From: Candidatus Aquidulcis sp.
GTDB lineage: Bacteria; Chloroflexota; Anaerolineae; UBA4142
DNA length: 53,557 bases
Assembly: GCA_020723345.1 (NCBI GenBank)
Contig: DYJA01000041.1
Span: forward strand, 1-53,557
Direction of reading: 5' to 3'
A program made the position numbers and the translations under genes. How positions within the stretch are numbered: position 1 is the stretch's first letter; each line of letters begins with the position of its first letter. Shown here one piece after another: positions 40,361 through 50,750 of the stretch. The notes below the pieces were generated by a model. The model had not been told where the DNA came from and ran no database searches. It saw only the letters and a program-made list of their open reading frames with translations.

Positions 40361-41701
40361 ATGCCAAATAATTGGAATGCCATTCGTGATGAAGTAACGC
40401 GTTATTTGCAAGACCTTGTTCGCATTAACACGTCGAATCCGCCGGGCAATGAAACAAAAGCGGCGGAGTACCTCGCGGATGTTTTCAAACGCGAAGAGAT
40501 CGAGTCGACGGTTTTGGAATCTGCGCCGGGGCGCGGGAATGTGATCGCGCGCTTGAAGGGCGACGGTCGCGCCGCGCCGTTGCTCTTGATGGCGCATCTC
40601 GACGTCGTGCCGGTCGAAGCGGGCAAGTGGGAACATCCGCCGTTTGGCGCGGCGATTGTGGACGGCTACATTTGGGGACGCGGCACGCTGGACACCAAAG
40701 ACCTGGTCGCCGCGGAATTGATGGTGATGTTGTTGCTCAAACGCGAAGGCAAGCCACTCGCGCGCGATATTATCTTTATGGCGAACGCGGACGAAGAAGC
40801 GGGCGGACGATTGGGCGCGGGCTGGGTTGTCGAAAAGCACCCCGATCTCATTCGCGCCGAGTACGCGATCAACGAGGGCGCGGGATTTGCATTCGATTTC
40901 TTGGGGCAGCGATTTTTCACTTGCCAGACGAGTGAGAAAGGGACGGCGCGCTTTGCGATGCGGACGCACGGCAGACCGGGGCACGGCTCGCAGCCACATC
41001 CCGATAACGCGGTTTTGAAACTCGCCGACGCGATCCAAAAAATCGGCGCGGCACGCGAAGCGTTTCCGCACCACGCGACGAAAAGCGTGCGCGATTTCTT
41101 CGAAGGGATTGCCACGCACGTGGACAAACAATATCGCGGCGACGTGGTGGCGTTGCTCGACGCGAAAAAATACAGCGTGGCGATGAAGCGTTTGCCGATT
41201 GACGACAGTATGCGTTCGATGCTCTACGCGATGCTGCACAACACGGTCACGCCGACGATGCTAAACGCGGGCACCAAGGTCAACGTGATTCCGTCGGTCG
41301 CCGAAGCGCGCTGCGACGCGCGGCTGATCCCAGGTCAGACTCCCGATGACTTGTTGCGCGAATTGCGCGCGGTGATTGGCGACCGCGTCGAGATCGCGTT
41401 TGAAGATACTCGGCTGGGACGCGAGGCAGATCACAAGACGCCTCTGTTCGATACGATTACGCGCACACTCGCGCGCTACGAACCGCGCGCGCCTGTCCTG
41501 CCGTTGCTCGTCGTCGGCGCAACCGACGCGCGGCACGTGACGAAACTCGGCACCCAAGTCTACGGCTTTCGCCCGATGATCGCGCCGATGGAAGAACTCG
41601 ACACGGTGCACGGACACAACGAGCGCGTCTCGGTTGAGAATATGCTGTTTGGCACGCGCGTGTTGTACGATGTCGTCAGCGAGTTTGCGAGCGTGCAATG
41701 A
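40361..41701 (+). CDS. M20-family metallopeptidase (carboxypeptidase/deacylase-like)
   Basis: 446 aa. Metal-site motifs are LLLMAHLDVVP, WGRGTLDTKD and ANADEEAGGRLGA, in the normal order, then the dimerisation/lid domain (THGRPGHGSQPH) and a final His region (DTVHGHNERV). Long M20 members of this type (PM20D1-like) act on N-acyl amino acids or dipeptides. It is clearly different from the shorter LysK at 51242. No signal peptide. Its stop overlaps the GNAT start by 4 bases. Confidence 0.88.
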   Translation: MPNNWNAIRDEVTRYLQDLVRINTSNPPGNETKAAEYLADVFKREEIESTVLESAPGRGNVIARLKGDGRAAPLLLMAHLDVVPVEAGKWEHPPFGAAIVDGYIWGRGTLDTKDLVAAELMVMLLLKREGKPLARDIIFMANADEEAGGRLGAGWVVEKHPDLIRAEYAINEGAGFAFDFLGQRFFTCQTSEKGTARFAMRTHGRPGHGSQPHPDNAVLKLADAIQKIGAAREAFPHHATKSVRDFFEGIATHVDKQYRGDVVALLDAKKYSVAMKRLPIDDSMRSMLYAMLHNTVTPTMLNAGTKVNVIPSVAEARCDARLIPGQTPDDLLRELRAVIGDRVEIAFEDTRLGREADHKTPLFDTITRTLARYEPRAPVLPLLVVGATDARHVTKLGTQVYGFRPMIAPMEELDTVHGHNERVSVENMLFGTRVLYDVVSEFASVQ

Positions 41702-42159
41702 CATTTAGTATTCGCTCCGCAACTGTTGCCGACGCGCCAACCATCGTCGCGCATCGCCGCGCGATGTTCGAAGACATGGGCGAACGCGCCACCGACAAAC
41801 TTGACGCGATGAGCGCGGCGTTCGAAACTTGGGTGACGGAACGACTGGTCCGCGGCGAGTATCGCGGCTGGCTGGTGACGGACGCACAGAACCAGATCGT
41901 CGCAGGCGCGGGCTTGTGGCTGCTGGCTTGGCCCGCAACGCCGAAAGATCAATCGGCGCAGCGCGGCTATATTTTCAACATCTACACGCAACCTGCGTTC
42001 CGGCGGCGCGGTTTGGCGCGGCAATTGATGCAGGTGATTTTGGACTGGTGCCGCGCACAATCCATTCGCGTGGTCGGCTTGCACGCCAGCGATGACGGGC
42101 GCGCGCTGTACAAAGCGCTTGGATTCGAACCAACAAACGAAATGAGGTTGAAACTCTGA
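41698..42159 (+). CDS. GNAT-family N-acetyltransferase
   Basis: 153 aa. Motif A is QPAFRRRGLARQLMQVILDWC with the acetyl-CoA loop R-R-x-G-L-A; a preceding beta strand reads GYIFNIYT. The C-terminal GLHASDDGRALYKALGFEPTNEMRL is typical of motif B. The acceptor is unknown. ATGA overlap with the peptidase upstream and a 1-base gap to lysY downstream place it in the same transcript as the lysine/arginine genes. Confidence 0.87.
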   Translation: MTFSIRSATVADAPTIVAHRRAMFEDMGERATDKLDAMSAAFETWVTERLVRGEYRGWLVTDAQNQIVAGAGLWLLAWPATPKDQSAQRGYIFNIYTQPAFRRRGLARQLMQVILDWCRAQSIRVVGLHASDDGRALYKALGFEPTNEMRLKL

Positions 42160-42160
42160 C

Positions 42161-43192
42161 ATGAAAGCATCCATCATCGGCGGCTCTGGTTACGCAGGCG
42201 GCGAAGTCGCGCGTTTGTTGCTCGCGCATCCCAACGTCGAACTCGCGCAGGTAACTTCAGAGTCGCATGTCGGCGAATATCTGTACAACGTGCATCCGAA
42301 TCTGCGTGGGCACACGAAATTGCAATTCACGACGCCCGATCAGATCGCGCCGTGCGATGTGCTTTTCGTCGCGCTACCACATGGCGAAGCGCAGAAGCGG
42401 ATCGACGCGTTGTCCGCGCTCGCGCCGCGCCTCGTCGACTTGTCGGCGGATTTTCGCTTGCGCGATCTTGCGGCGTACAAAAAGTGGTACGGCGAAGAAC
42501 ATCGCGCGCCAAACTGGATCGGCAAATTCGTCTACGGCTTGCCCGAATTGCATCGCGCGGAAATGAAATCGGCGAGTTACATAAGCGGTGTTGGCTGCAA
42601 CGCGACGGCGACAAACCTCGCGCTCTTACCGCTGGTGCGCGCGGATCTGCTCGACGCATCGCGTCCGATTATCGTCGACATCAAAGTTGGTTCCAGCGAA
42701 GGCGGCAATTCACCGTCACTCGCGTCGCATCATCCCGAACGTAGCGGCTCGGTGCGAACGTTCTCAGCGGTCGGGCATCGGCACACGGGCGAAGTAGAGC
42801 AAGAACTTGGATTAACAAACGTGCATCTTTCGATCACGTCAATCGAAATGGTGCGCGGTGTCCTTGCCACCGCGCATTGCTTTTTGAAAGCGGGCGCGAC
42901 GGAAAAAGATTTGTGGCGCGCGTATCGCAGCACGTACAAAGATGAGCCGTTTGTCCGCATCGTCAAAGACAAAACGGGAATCTATCGTTACCCCGAACCG
43001 AAAATTTTGGCGGGTTCGAATTACGCGGATGTTGGATTTGAGATTGACGAAGCGACGGGACGCGCGGTTTCGCTCTGCGCGATTGACAATTTGATGAAGG
43101 GCGCGGCGGGCAGCGCGGTGCAGGCGATGAATTTGATGTGCGGGTTTGCAGAGCGCGCGGGGTTGGAGTTTGCGGGACTCCATCCGATTTGA
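42161..43192 (+). CDS. lysY: ArgC/LysY-type N-acyl-glutamyl (or LysW-aminoadipyl) phosphate reductase
   Basis: 343 aa. NADPH-binding IIGGSGYAGGEVARLL is at the N-terminus; the catalytic Cys is at about residue 146 in SGVGCNATATN; HRHTGEVEQEL and the ending EFAGLHPI are conserved in the family. It reduces an acyl-phosphate to a semialdehyde. I choose LysY because the kinase (LysZ type), aminotransferase and LysK-type hydrolase of the LysW-carrier pathway lie nearby. It may work in both lysine and arginine synthesis. LysW and LysX are not in the window. Confidence 0.85.
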   Translation: MKASIIGGSGYAGGEVARLLLAHPNVELAQVTSESHVGEYLYNVHPNLRGHTKLQFTTPDQIAPCDVLFVALPHGEAQKRIDALSALAPRLVDLSADFRLRDLAAYKKWYGEEHRAPNWIGKFVYGLPELHRAEMKSASYISGVGCNATATNLALLPLVRADLLDASRPIIVDIKVGSSEGGNSPSLASHHPERSGSVRTFSAVGHRHTGEVEQELGLTNVHLSITSIEMVRGVLATAHCFLKAGATEKDLWRAYRSTYKDEPFVRIVKDKTGIYRYPEPKILAGSNYADVGFEIDEATGRAVSLCAIDNLMKGAAGSAVQAMNLMCGFAERAGLEFAGLHPI

Positions 43193-43208
43193 TTCGAGGC
43201 GATTCGTT

Positions 43209-43568
43209 ATGCCAGTGAGATTGTTGAATTCGTCCGTGCTCAAATGGCCCGACGCGCCATCGGTTGACCAAGCCGCGCGTCGATGGGCGGATCGCGTTTT
43301 GCGCGAGCGCAAGCAAATTCGTCGGATCGGCTACTTTGGCTCGTACGCGCGCGGCGATTGGGGCGTCGGCAGCGATCTCGATTTGATCGTTGTCGTGGAT
43401 GATTCAGATCAGCCGTTTGAAAGACGCGCGCGCGATTGGGATACAACAGAATTGCCCGTGCCAACCGATGTGTTGGTGTACACCTGGAAAGAATGGGAAT
43501 CGTTGCAACAAAAACGATTTCGCCAAACAATAGTGGACGAGGCAGTGTGGATTTATGATCGTAATTAA
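43209..43568 (+). CDS. Minimal nucleotidyltransferase (MNT-like)
   Basis: 119 aa. The ATG at 43209 was chosen over an upstream in-frame start inside lysY. The Pol-beta superfamily motif GSYARGDWGVGSDLDLIVVV carries both metal-binding Asp residues. MNT proteins are often antitoxins of HEPN toxins by AMP-transfer, but no HEPN gene is next to it. It overlaps the lysZ start by 14 bases, so it is translated with the lysine/arginine genes. Role uncertain. Confidence 0.8.
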   Translation: MPVRLLNSSVLKWPDAPSVDQAARRWADRVLRERKQIRRIGYFGSYARGDWGVGSDLDLIVVVDDSDQPFERRARDWDTTELPVPTDVLVYTWKEWESLQQKRFRQTIVDEAVWIYDRN

Positions 43569-44358
43569 AATCGGCGGCAGTTCAGGCATCAACCTCGACT
43601 ACGTTTGCGCGGATGTTGCCGCGTTGATGAAAGCAGGCAAACAAATCGTCGTGATGCACGGTACGGGCAAGGAAGCGGACGCGCTCGGCGAAAAACTGGG
43701 GCGTCCTGCGCGGCATGTCACATCGCCGCAAGGATTCACGTCGCGCTACACGGATCGCGATACGCTGGAAGTTTTCGTGATGGCGGCGTGCGGCAAGGTC
43801 AACACGTTTCTCGTTGAGCGTCTGCAAAAACTCGGCGTCAACGCGATTGGGTTGAGCGGCGTCGATGGTCGCTTGCTCGAAGGCGCGCGCAAAGACGCGA
43901 TCCGCATCGTCGAAAATGGTCGCCAGCGGATTTTGCGTGACGATTACACGGGGCGCGTCGAAAAAGTGAACGCCGATCTGTTGGGCGTGCTGCTAGCACG
44001 CCACTACGTCCCCGTCGTCGCGCCCCTCGCGATCAGTTACCAAGGCGACGCGATCAATGTCGATGGTGATCGTGCTGCCGCGATGATCGCGGGCGCGCTC
44101 GGCGCGGAGCAGTTGATCATTTTGACGAACGTGCCTGGCTTGCTGCAAAAATATCCCGACGAATCATCTCTGATCGCGCACATTGACAAGAGCCGCGTCG
44201 AAGCGTCCATCGATTTCGCGGAAGGACGCATGAAGAAAAAGGTGCTTGGCGCGAGCGAGGCACTGGGACTTGGCGTCAAGCAAGTGATCTTTGCCGATGG
44301 TCGCGTCGAGCAACCGATTCAGCGCGCGCTGGACGGCAAAGGCACGGTGATTGATTGA
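43555..44358 (+). CDS. lysZ: LysW-aminoadipate/LysW-glutamate kinase
   Basis: 267 aa amino-acid kinase. N-terminal [10 protein letters not shown] and [11 protein letters not shown] bind phosphate. [31 protein letters not shown]-like [13 protein letters not shown], and [14 protein letters not shown] are specific to LysZ and differ from ArgB. It phosphorylates the side chain of aminoadipate or glutamate bound to LysW. Its TGA overlaps the ATG of carA, showing tight coupling between the carrier-protein pathway and carbamoyl phosphate synthesis. Confidence 0.87.
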   Translation: MIVIKIGGSSGINLDYVCADVAALMKAGKQIVVMHGTGKEADALGEKLGRPARHVTSPQGFTSRYTDRDTLEVFVMAACGKVNTFLVERLQKLGVNAIGLSGVDGRLLEGARKDAIRIVENGRQRILRDDYTGRVEKVNADLLGVLLARHYVPVVAPLAISYQGDAINVDGDRAAAMIAGALGAEQLIILTNVPGLLQKYPDESSLIAHIDKSRVEASIDFAEGRMKKKVLGASEALGLGVKQVIFADGRVEQPIQRALDGKGTVID

Positions 44359-45572
44359 TGCGATTCCCGTCTGCTATGCTCGCGCTCGAAGATGGCACGA
44401 TTTTTCGCGGCGAATCGTTTGGCGCGGAGGGCGAAGTCTGCGCCGAAGTCGTTTTCAATACCTCGCTGACGGGCTATCAAGAAATCATCACGGACGCGTC
44501 GTATCGCGGACAGATGGTGACGTTCACCTGTTCGCACATCGGCAATGTCGGCGTGAACGCGCAGGACAACGAATCGTCGCGCGCGCAATGCGCCGCGATC
44601 ATTGCGCGCGAAATTGAGATAACGCCGTCGAACTGGCGCGCGACGAAATCGTTGCCCGATTGGCTGCGCGAGCAAAACGTGATCGCGCTGGGCGGAGTGG
44701 ACACGCGCGCGCTGACGCGCCACTTGCGCGAGCGCGGTGTGATGAAGGGCATCGTTTCGACTACTGACGGCGATGTCGTGCGTCTCATCGAAAAAGCGCG
44801 CGCGTGGGAAGGACTGGACGGACGCGACCTGGTGCGTGAGGTAACGTGCGACGAGGTTTACGCGTGGGATGAGGCGACGTGCGCGGAATTTACGCTGCAA
44901 GTCCAGCCGGATGACGGGCGACGGACGACGGAAGGCATCCGTCCACATGTCGTCGTCTACGATTTCGGCGTCAAGCAAAACATTCTGCGGCGATTGGTGG
45001 CGCGCGGTTGCCGCGTGACAGTCGTTCCTGCGACGACGAACGCGCGCGACGCGCTCGCGCTTGAGCCAGATGGCATTTTGTTGTCGAATGGTCCTGGCGA
45101 TCCTGCCGCGCTGCCGTACGCCGCGGAAACGATTCGCGACTTTCTCGCGCGCGGCATTCCGATTTTCGGAATTTGTCTCGGGCATCAATTGTTGGGAATC
45201 GCGTTGGGCGGGCGGACATACAAACTGAAATTCGGACATCACGGCGGCAATCATCCCGTGATTCATCACGCGACGGGCTGCATCGCGATCACCTCGCAGA
45301 ATCACAACTACGGTGTGGATGCGGATTCGCTTGATCCCGCGCGCGTCGAGATCACGCATCGCAGTTTGAACGACGGTTGCGTCGAGGGCTTGCGGCTGAA
45401 AGACGCGCCTGTGTTCAGCGTGCAGTACCATCCCGAATCGTCGCCAGGTCCGCACGATTCGGATGATCTGTTCGGGCAGTTTATTCAGCTTGTCATTGCG
45501 AGGAGCGTCCTGAGCGGAGCAGCAGTTTTTGCTGCGGAGTCGAAGGATCGCGACGAAGCAATCTCCAAGTAA
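44358..45572 (+). CDS. carA: Carbamoyl-phosphate synthase small subunit
   Basis: 404 aa. N-terminal domain: [34 protein letters not shown]. The glutaminase domain has Cys273 in [11 protein letters not shown] and His358/Glu360 in [12 protein letters not shown]. It releases ammonia from glutamine for CarB. The last about 25 residues ([18 protein letters not shown] and on) are not native; they are read from a palindromic element starting at 45491. The natural end is probably near FGQFIQL. Confidence 0.95.
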   Translation: MRFPSAMLALEDGTIFRGESFGAEGEVCAEVVFNTSLTGYQEIITDASYRGQMVTFTCSHIGNVGVNAQDNESSRAQCAAIIAREIEITPSNWRATKSLPDWLREQNVIALGGVDTRALTRHLRERGVMKGIVSTTDGDVVRLIEKARAWEGLDGRDLVREVTCDEVYAWDEATCAEFTLQVQPDDGRRTTEGIRPHVVVYDFGVKQNILRRLVARGCRVTVVPATTNARDALALEPDGILLSNGPGDPAALPYAAETIRDFLARGIPIFGICLGHQLLGIALGGRTYKLKFGHHGGNHPVIHHATGCIAITSQNHNYGVDADSLDPARVEITHRSLNDGCVEGLRLKDAPVFSVQYHPESSPGPHDSDDLFGQFIQLVIARSVLSGAAVFAAESKDRDEAISK

Positions 45573-45609
45573 CTTGGGGATTGCTTCGCAAAGATCGCTC
45601 GCAATGACA
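45491..45609. repeat. Long palindromic element (TGTCATTGCGAG ends) overlapping the carA end
   Basis: 119 bp bounded by TGTCATTGCGAG (45491-45502) and CTCGCAATGACA (45598-45609), perfect over 12 bp. An inner pair GCAATCTCCAAGT / ACTTGGGGATTGC forms a second stem. It supplies the last codons and stop of carA. Confidence 0.9.
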
Positions 45610-45619
45610 TTGGGTTGTA

Positions 45620-48600
45620 ATGCCAAAGCGCAACGACATTCATACAATTCTCATCATCGGCTCAGGTCCCATCGTCATTGGGCAGGCGTGCGAGTTTGAT
45701 TATTCGGGGACGCAAGCGTGCAAAGCGTTGCGCGCGGAAGGTTACCGCGTCGTCCTCGTCAACTCGAATCCCGCGACGATCATGACCGATCCCGAAATGG
45801 CGGACGTGACGTACGTCGAGCCGCTCACGCCCGAAGTGCTCACCGCGATCATCGCGCAAGAACATCCCGACGCGTTGTTGCCGACGGTTGGCGGGCAGAC
45901 GGGGTTGAACCTCGCGCTGAATCTTGCCGAGTCGGGCGTGCTGGCGCAGTACGGCGTGGAGTTGATCGGCGCGCGCTTGCCCGCGATTCAAGCGGCGGAG
46001 GATCGCAAGAAGTTTCAAGAGACGATGCAAGCGGCTGGGTTGCCCACGCCGCGCAGCGGTGTCGTTAAGACGATTGACGAGGCGCGCGAACTTATCAAGA
46101 CGATTGGCTTTCCCGCGCTGATTCGTCCGTCGTTCACGCTCGGTGGCAGCGGCGGCGGCATCGCGTACAACGCGGATCAGTTGGCGGATGTCGTCGAGCG
46201 CGGCGTAAAAGCGAGCCCGATCGGTACGGTGCTTGTCGAAGAGTCGGTCCTGGGTTGGAAAGAATTCGAACTCGAAGTGATGCGCGACCGCGCCGACAAT
46301 TTCGTCGTCGTCTGCTCGATTGAAAATGTTGACCCGATGGGCGTTCACACGGGCGATTCGATCACCGTTGCGCCCGCGCAAACTCTGACCGACAAAGAGT
46401 ACCAGCGTCTGCGCGATATGGCGCGACGCGTGATGACGGCGGTCGGCGTGGAAACGGGCGGCAGCAATGTGCAGTTCGCGGTCAACCCAGACGACGGGCG
46501 CGTCGTCGTAATCGAAATGAACCCGCGCGTATCGCGCTCGTCCGCGCTCGCGAGCAAGGCGACGGGTTTTCCGATTGCCAAGATCGCCGCGCTGCTTGCG
46601 GTCGGTTACACGCTTGACGAAATCGCGAACGACATTACGCGGCAGACGCGCGCGGCGTTCGAGCCGTCGATTGACTACGTCGTCGTGAAAATTCCGCGCT
46701 GGGCGTTCGAGAAATTCCCAAACGCCGATCCGATCCTGGGTCCGCAAATGAAGAGCGTCGGCGAAGTGATGGCGCTGGGGCGGACGTTCAAAGAGTCGCT
46801 GCAAAAGGCGATGCGGTCGCTGGAAATCAAGAATTCAGAATTCACGCGAAGCGTTCAGAATTCAGAATTAGGATCGCTGGCGATTCCAACAAAAGATCGG
46901 TTGTTCAAGATTTTTGCCACGCTGCGTGGTGGCGCGTCGGTTGCCGATATTTCGCGCGTGACGCGAATCGATCCGTGGTTTATCGCGCAGATGAAGGCGA
47001 TTACGGATTTTGAACGAAACCTGACAGGTCTGCCAGACCTGTCAGGTTTACGAGCCGCCAAACGAGTTGGTGTCTCCGACGCGCGCATTGCCGAATTGAC
47101 GCGATCCGATGAAGCGACTGTCCGCGCCAAGCGCATCGCCGCAGGCATCGCGCCGACATTTTTGCGCGTCGACACGTGCGCCGCCGAATTCGAAGCGCAC
47201 ACGCCGTACCTTTATTCGGCGTACGAAACGAATGACGAGACGCGTCCAACCGACAAGCCGAAAGTGATGATTCTCGGCAGTGGTCCGAATCGTATCGGGC
47301 AGGGAATTGAGTTTGATTATTGTTGCGTGCAAGCATCGTACGTTTTGCGCGCTGCGGGTTACGAGACGATCATGGTGAATTGCAATCCAGAAACCGTCTC
47401 GACCGATTACGACACATCGGATCGTCTGTACTTTGAGCCGCTGACGTTCGAGCACGTGATGGATATTTACGAGCGCGAAAAACCGCTTGGCGTGATCGTG
47501 CAACTGGGTGGACAAACGCCGCTCAATTTGACGATGCCGCTCGCGCGCGCGGGCGTTCGCATTTTGGGAACGTCGCCTGACGCGATTGATCTCGCCGAAG
47601 ATCGCGAACGATTCAGCGCGCTGTTAACTCGGCTGGACATTCCGCAGCCCGCGCACGGACTCGCGCGGACGATGGCGGAAGCGCGCGCGGTTGCGGAAAA
47701 GATCGGTTATCCGTTGCTCGTGCGTCCGTCGTACGTGCTGGGCGGTCGCGCGATGGCAATTGTCTATGCCGACGCGCAGTTGGAGCATTTTGTCGCGCAA
47801 GCATTCGACGCCGCGCCCGATCATCCCGTGCTGATTGATCGCTACCTCGAAGACTCGTTCGAAATTGACGTGGACGCGTTGGGCGATGGCGAGCGCGTGG
47901 TGATCGGCGGCATCATGCAGCACATCGAAGAAGCGGGCGTCCATTCGGGCGATTCGGCGTGCGTGCTGCCGCCGTACAAAATCAGCCAGTATCATCTCAG
48001 CATCATTCAAGATTACACGCAGCAGATCGGTCTCGCGCTTGGCGCGCGCGGGTTGATGAACGTGCAGTACGCGATCAAAGACGACATCGTCTACGTGTTG
48101 GAAGTGAATCCGCGCGCGTCGCGCACCGTGCCGTTCGTCAGCAAAGCAACGGGCGCGCCGCTCGCGCGAATCGCGGCGCAGGTGATGCTCGGCAAATCGC
48201 TCGCCGAATTGAATTTTGTCGCGTCGCCAGCGGTGGATGGGTTTTTCGTCAAAGAAGCAGTCCTGCCGTTCAAAAAGTTCCTGGGCGTCGACGCGGTGCT
48301 CGGTCCCGAAATGCGAAGCACCGGCGAAGTGATGGGGCACGCGTCGCATTTCGGTCACGCGTTCGCCAAAGCGGAAATGGCGGCAGGCGACGCGCTGCCG
48401 CTCGCTGGCGCGGCGTTACTCAGCGTCAACGATTTCGACAAAGGCGCGATTGTCAAGATCGCGCGCGATCTGCATCACCTGGGTTTTCGATTGCTCGCGA
48501 CGCGCGGTACGGCGGAATGGCTGACGAAAATTGGACTGGCGGTCGAGCGCGTCAACAAAGTCAGCGAAGGTTCGCCGCACGTTGCCGATTTGATTCGCGC

Positions 48601-48817
48601 GGAACACGTGCAACTGATCGTCAACACGCCGCTCGGCGCGAACGCGATTTCCGACGGCGCGGCAATTCGCGCGGCAGCAATCGCGCAAGGCGTGCCGCTG
48701 TTGACAACGCTGTCGGCGGCGCAAGCGGCGGTGAGTGGCATTCGCGCGATGCGCGAAAAGTCGCTGCAGTTCAGGAGTTTGCAGGAACATCACAGAAATG
48801 GAGTCAAGCAGCAATGA
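45620..48817 (+). CDS. carB: Carbamoyl-phosphate synthase large subunit
   Basis: 1065 aa. Two ATP-grasp halves are plain: [35 protein letters not shown] and [18 protein letters not shown] in the first; [35 protein letters not shown] and [18 protein letters not shown] in the second. A C-terminal MGS-like allosteric domain ends the protein. It makes carbamoyl phosphate for arginine and pyrimidines. Between the halves two repeat elements are read in frame ([16 protein letters not shown] and [11 protein letters not shown]). TAATGCC start, 47 bases after carA. Confidence 0.96.
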   Translation: MPKRNDIHTILIIGSGPIVIGQACEFDYSGTQACKALRAEGYRVVLVNSNPATIMTDPEMADVTYVEPLTPEVLTAIIAQEHPDALLPTVGGQTGLNLALNLAESGVLAQYGVELIGARLPAIQAAEDRKKFQETMQAAGLPTPRSGVVKTIDEARELIKTIGFPALIRPSFTLGGSGGGIAYNADQLADVVERGVKASPIGTVLVEESVLGWKEFELEVMRDRADNFVVVCSIENVDPMGVHTGDSITVAPAQTLTDKEYQRLRDMARRVMTAVGVETGGSNVQFAVNPDDGRVVVIEMNPRVSRSSALASKATGFPIAKIAALLAVGYTLDEIANDITRQTRAAFEPSIDYVVVKIPRWAFEKFPNADPILGPQMKSVGEVMALGRTFKESLQKAMRSLEIKNSEFTRSVQNSELGSLAIPTKDRLFKIFATLRGGASVADISRVTRIDPWFIAQMKAITDFERNLTGLPDLSGLRAAKRVGVSDARIAELTRSDEATVRAKRIAAGIAPTFLRVDTCAAEFEAHTPYLYSAYETNDETRPTDKPKVMILGSGPNRIGQGIEFDYCCVQASYVLRAAGYETIMVNCNPETVSTDYDTSDRLYFEPLTFEHVMDIYEREKPLGVIVQLGGQTPLNLTMPLARAGVRILGTSPDAIDLAEDRERFSALLTRLDIPQPAHGLARTMAEARAVAEKIGYPLLVRPSYVLGGRAMAIVYADAQLEHFVAQAFDAAPDHPVLIDRYLEDSFEIDVDALGDGERVVIGGIMQHIEEAGVHSGDSACVLPPYKISQYHLSIIQDYTQQIGLALGARGLMNVQYAIKDDIVYVLEVNPRASRTVPFVSKATGAPLARIAAQVMLGKSLAELNFVASPAVDGFFVKEAVLPFKKFLGVDAVLGPEMRSTGEVMGHASHFGHAFAKAEMAAGDALPLAGAALLSVNDFDKGAIVKIARDLHHLGFRLLATRGTAEWLTKIGLAVERVNKVSEGSPHVADLIRAEHVQLIVNTPLGANAISDGAAIRAAAIAQGVPLLTTLSAAQAAVSGIRAMREKSLQFRSLQEHHRNGVKQQ
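46832..46874. repeat. In-frame heptamer array (ATTCAGA)
   Basis: AATTCAG and AATTCAC units, a short GCGAAGCG turn, then TTCAGAATTCAGAATT. Translated as [15 protein letters not shown] at the boundary of the two carB halves. Confidence 0.85.
47018..47048. repeat. Perfect 31-bp palindrome inside carB
   Basis: AACCTGACAGGTCTG (47018-47032) and CAGACCTGTCAGGTT (47034-47048) are exact complements around one C. Translated in frame as [10 protein letters not shown]. Confidence 0.93.
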
Positions 48818-49983
48818 CGAACGTCGTCGAAACCGAATCGAATTACACGTCGGGCGTGAACAGCAAGCGTCCGCTCGCGATTGTGCGCGGACAAGGCGCG
48901 CGCGTCTGGGATGAGAATGGACGCGAGTACATTGATTGCGTCGGCGGACAAGGCACCGCGAACGTCGGACACGCGAACCCCGTCGTCGCGGAAGCGATTG
49001 CGGAGCAAGCGCGCACGCTGATCGCGCTCACCGAAGTGTTTTACAACGACAAGCGCGCGGCAATCGAAGAGAAACTCGCGCAAATTTCGCCGAACCACGC
49101 GAACCGCGTCTTTCTCTGCAATTCGGGTTCGGAGGCGATTGAAGCCGCGCTCAAGCTCGCGCGGTACAGCACGGGGCGCACGGGCATCGTCGCGTTCATG
49201 CGCGGCTTTCACGGTCGCACGATGGGCGCGCTCTCCGCAACCTGGGAGCCGAAATATCGCGATCCATTTGTGCCGCTCGTCCCCGATTTTTCGCACGCAC
49301 CGTACGATAATTTGGAAAAAGCGCGCGCGGCGATCACTGACAAAACCGCAGGCGTGATTGTCGAAGTCGTGCAGGGCGAAGGCGGCGTGCGTCCTGGGTC
49401 GCGCGAATTTCTTGTTGGCTTGCAGGAAATTTGCCGCGAGCGCGGCGCGCTGTTGATCGTGGACGAAGTGCAAACAGGTTTCTGCCGCACCGGCAAGATG
49501 TTCGCGTCGGAACATTTCGGGATCGAAGGCGATTTCGTCTGTGTCGCGAAATCGATCGCGGGTGGCTTGCCGATGGGCGCAGTGATGATCGGCGAGCGCG
49601 TGAAAAAGCTAGAGCCGATGATTCACGGTACGACGTTCGGCGGGAATCCGCTCGCGTGCGCGGCTGGCATCGCGGCAATTGGCTACATGGAAAAAGAAAA
49701 TCTCGCGGGACGCGCGGCTGAACTCGGCGCGTACATGAAGGGGCGACTCGAACGCATCGAATCGCCACTGATTCGCGAAGTGCGCGGACTTGGCTTGATG
49801 ATCGGCGTCGAGCTGAAGCAGAAGGTGACGCCGTACTTGCACGCGCTAATGGATCGCGGCGTGCTCGCGTTACCCGCGGGGCTGAACGTGCTGCGCTTGC
49901 TGCCGCCGCTCGTGATCGAGAAAAGCGATTTGGATGTGGTGGCGGACGCGATTGAGCAGGTGCTGCAGGAGGAAAAAGAATGA
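48814..49983 (+). CDS. lysJ: LysW-aminoadipate-semialdehyde/ornithine aminotransferase
   Basis: 389 aa, class III PLP aminotransferase. ATG overlaps the carB stop (ATGA). Motifs are [65 protein letters not shown] and Lys246 in [10 protein letters not shown], which binds PLP. In LysW pathways the enzyme aminates the semialdehyde made by LysY. ArgD is a close relative; genomic context favours LysJ. Confidence 0.88.
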   Translation: MTNVVETESNYTSGVNSKRPLAIVRGQGARVWDENGREYIDCVGGQGTANVGHANPVVAEAIAEQARTLIALTEVFYNDKRAAIEEKLAQISPNHANRVFLCNSGSEAIEAALKLARYSTGRTGIVAFMRGFHGRTMGALSATWEPKYRDPFVPLVPDFSHAPYDNLEKARAAITDKTAGVIVEVVQGEGGVRPGSREFLVGLQEICRERGALLIVDEVQTGFCRTGKMFASEHFGIEGDFVCVAKSIAGGLPMGAVMIGERVKKLEPMIHGTTFGGNPLACAAGIAAIGYMEKENLAGRAAELGAYMKGRLERIESPLIREVRGLGLMIGVELKQKVTPYLHALMDRGVLALPAGLNVLRLLPPLVIEKSDLDVVADAIEQVLQEEKE

Positions 49984-50237
49984 CTGAGACTAATTTGGCG
50001 CAGCAATTGTCATTTGTTGTTGCCCAGCGTCATCAAGATGAAGCGACTGTGCTTGCCCAAGCCATGCGGGAAGGAATAAAATCGCTCTATCGTGAGTCCA
50101 TCGTTGAAGCATATTTGCTGGGGCGAGTCACGCGCGAGAATGCGTTGAAGGAATTGGGCGCGGAAGAGTTGGAAGCAATTGAATATCAACGTGACGTGTT
50201 GCGCCGCGATGTCGAATGGGGATTGAAGAATGCCTGA
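49980..50237 (+). CDS. UPF0175-like antitoxin
   Basis: 85 aa, ATGA overlap with lysJ. The helix-rich sequence has [47 protein letters not shown] and ends DVEWGLKNA, a UPF0175 layout. The next gene is a DUF3368 PIN-domain protein overlapping by 8 bases, the known partner of such antitoxins. It should neutralise the toxin and repress the operon. Confidence 0.75.
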   Translation: MTETNLAQQLSFVVAQRHQDEATVLAQAMREGIKSLYRESIVEAYLLGRVTRENALKELGAEELEAIEYQRDVLRRDVEWGLKNA

Positions 50238-50745
50238 CGCGATTGCCGACACAGGTCCAATTCTGCATTTGCACGAAATTGGTCGTCTGCAAGTATTACG
50301 CGTTTTCGATTCTCTTTTGATTCCCGACTTGGTCGCGGACGAAATTCGCGCTTATGGACTTGATCCAGCGCGCTTGGGCGTTATTGACCAGACCGTTACC
50401 GTCGTGACCATCGAAGAAGCGCAGTGGACGCCATTTGTCAATGTGACTGGGCGACCAAACATTCATCCTGCCGACGCGCAAGTGTTCGTTTTGGCGCAGT
50501 CGCATCAATTTGCGCTTTCCGTATTGACAGATGATCTCGACCTGCGACGCCGATTGGAAAACCAAGGAGCGGTGGTTGTTGGGTCGGTTGGGGTGCTGGT
50601 GCGCGCGTATTCCAGCGGCTATTTCAAACGCGCTGAATTGGAATCAGCGGTTCAGGCGTTGTTCATGCAAAGTACCTTGCATGTGAGTCGCGCTTTTGCC
50701 ACGTATGTTCGCGTGCTTTTAAGCGCTCTGTTGCGGGGCGAATAG
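50230..50745 (+). CDS. DUF3368 PIN-domain toxin (VapC-like)
   Basis: 171 aa. [22 protein letters not shown] carries the first acidic residue of the PIN fold. VADEI, HPADAQVFVLAQ and the conserved LTDDLDLRRRLEN with VVVGSVGVLVRAY match DUF3368. PIN toxins cleave RNA. The module lies between lysJ and a NUDIX gene and may stabilise the operon. The 50-residue C-terminal tail is helical and of unknown use. Confidence 0.83.
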   Translation: MPDAIADTGPILHLHEIGRLQVLRVFDSLLIPDLVADEIRAYGLDPARLGVIDQTVTVVTIEEAQWTPFVNVTGRPNIHPADAQVFVLAQSHQFALSVLTDDLDLRRRLENQGAVVVGSVGVLVRAYSSGYFKRAELESAVQALFMQSTLHVSRAFATYVRVLLSALLRGE

Positions 50746-50750
50746 ACGCG

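Noticed and set aside
47959-48813. Upstream in-frame extension of lysJ (674 codons in total)
   Set aside because: The extension is a shadow of carB with no homology pattern; the ATGA overlap at 48814 gives a normal-length aminotransferase.
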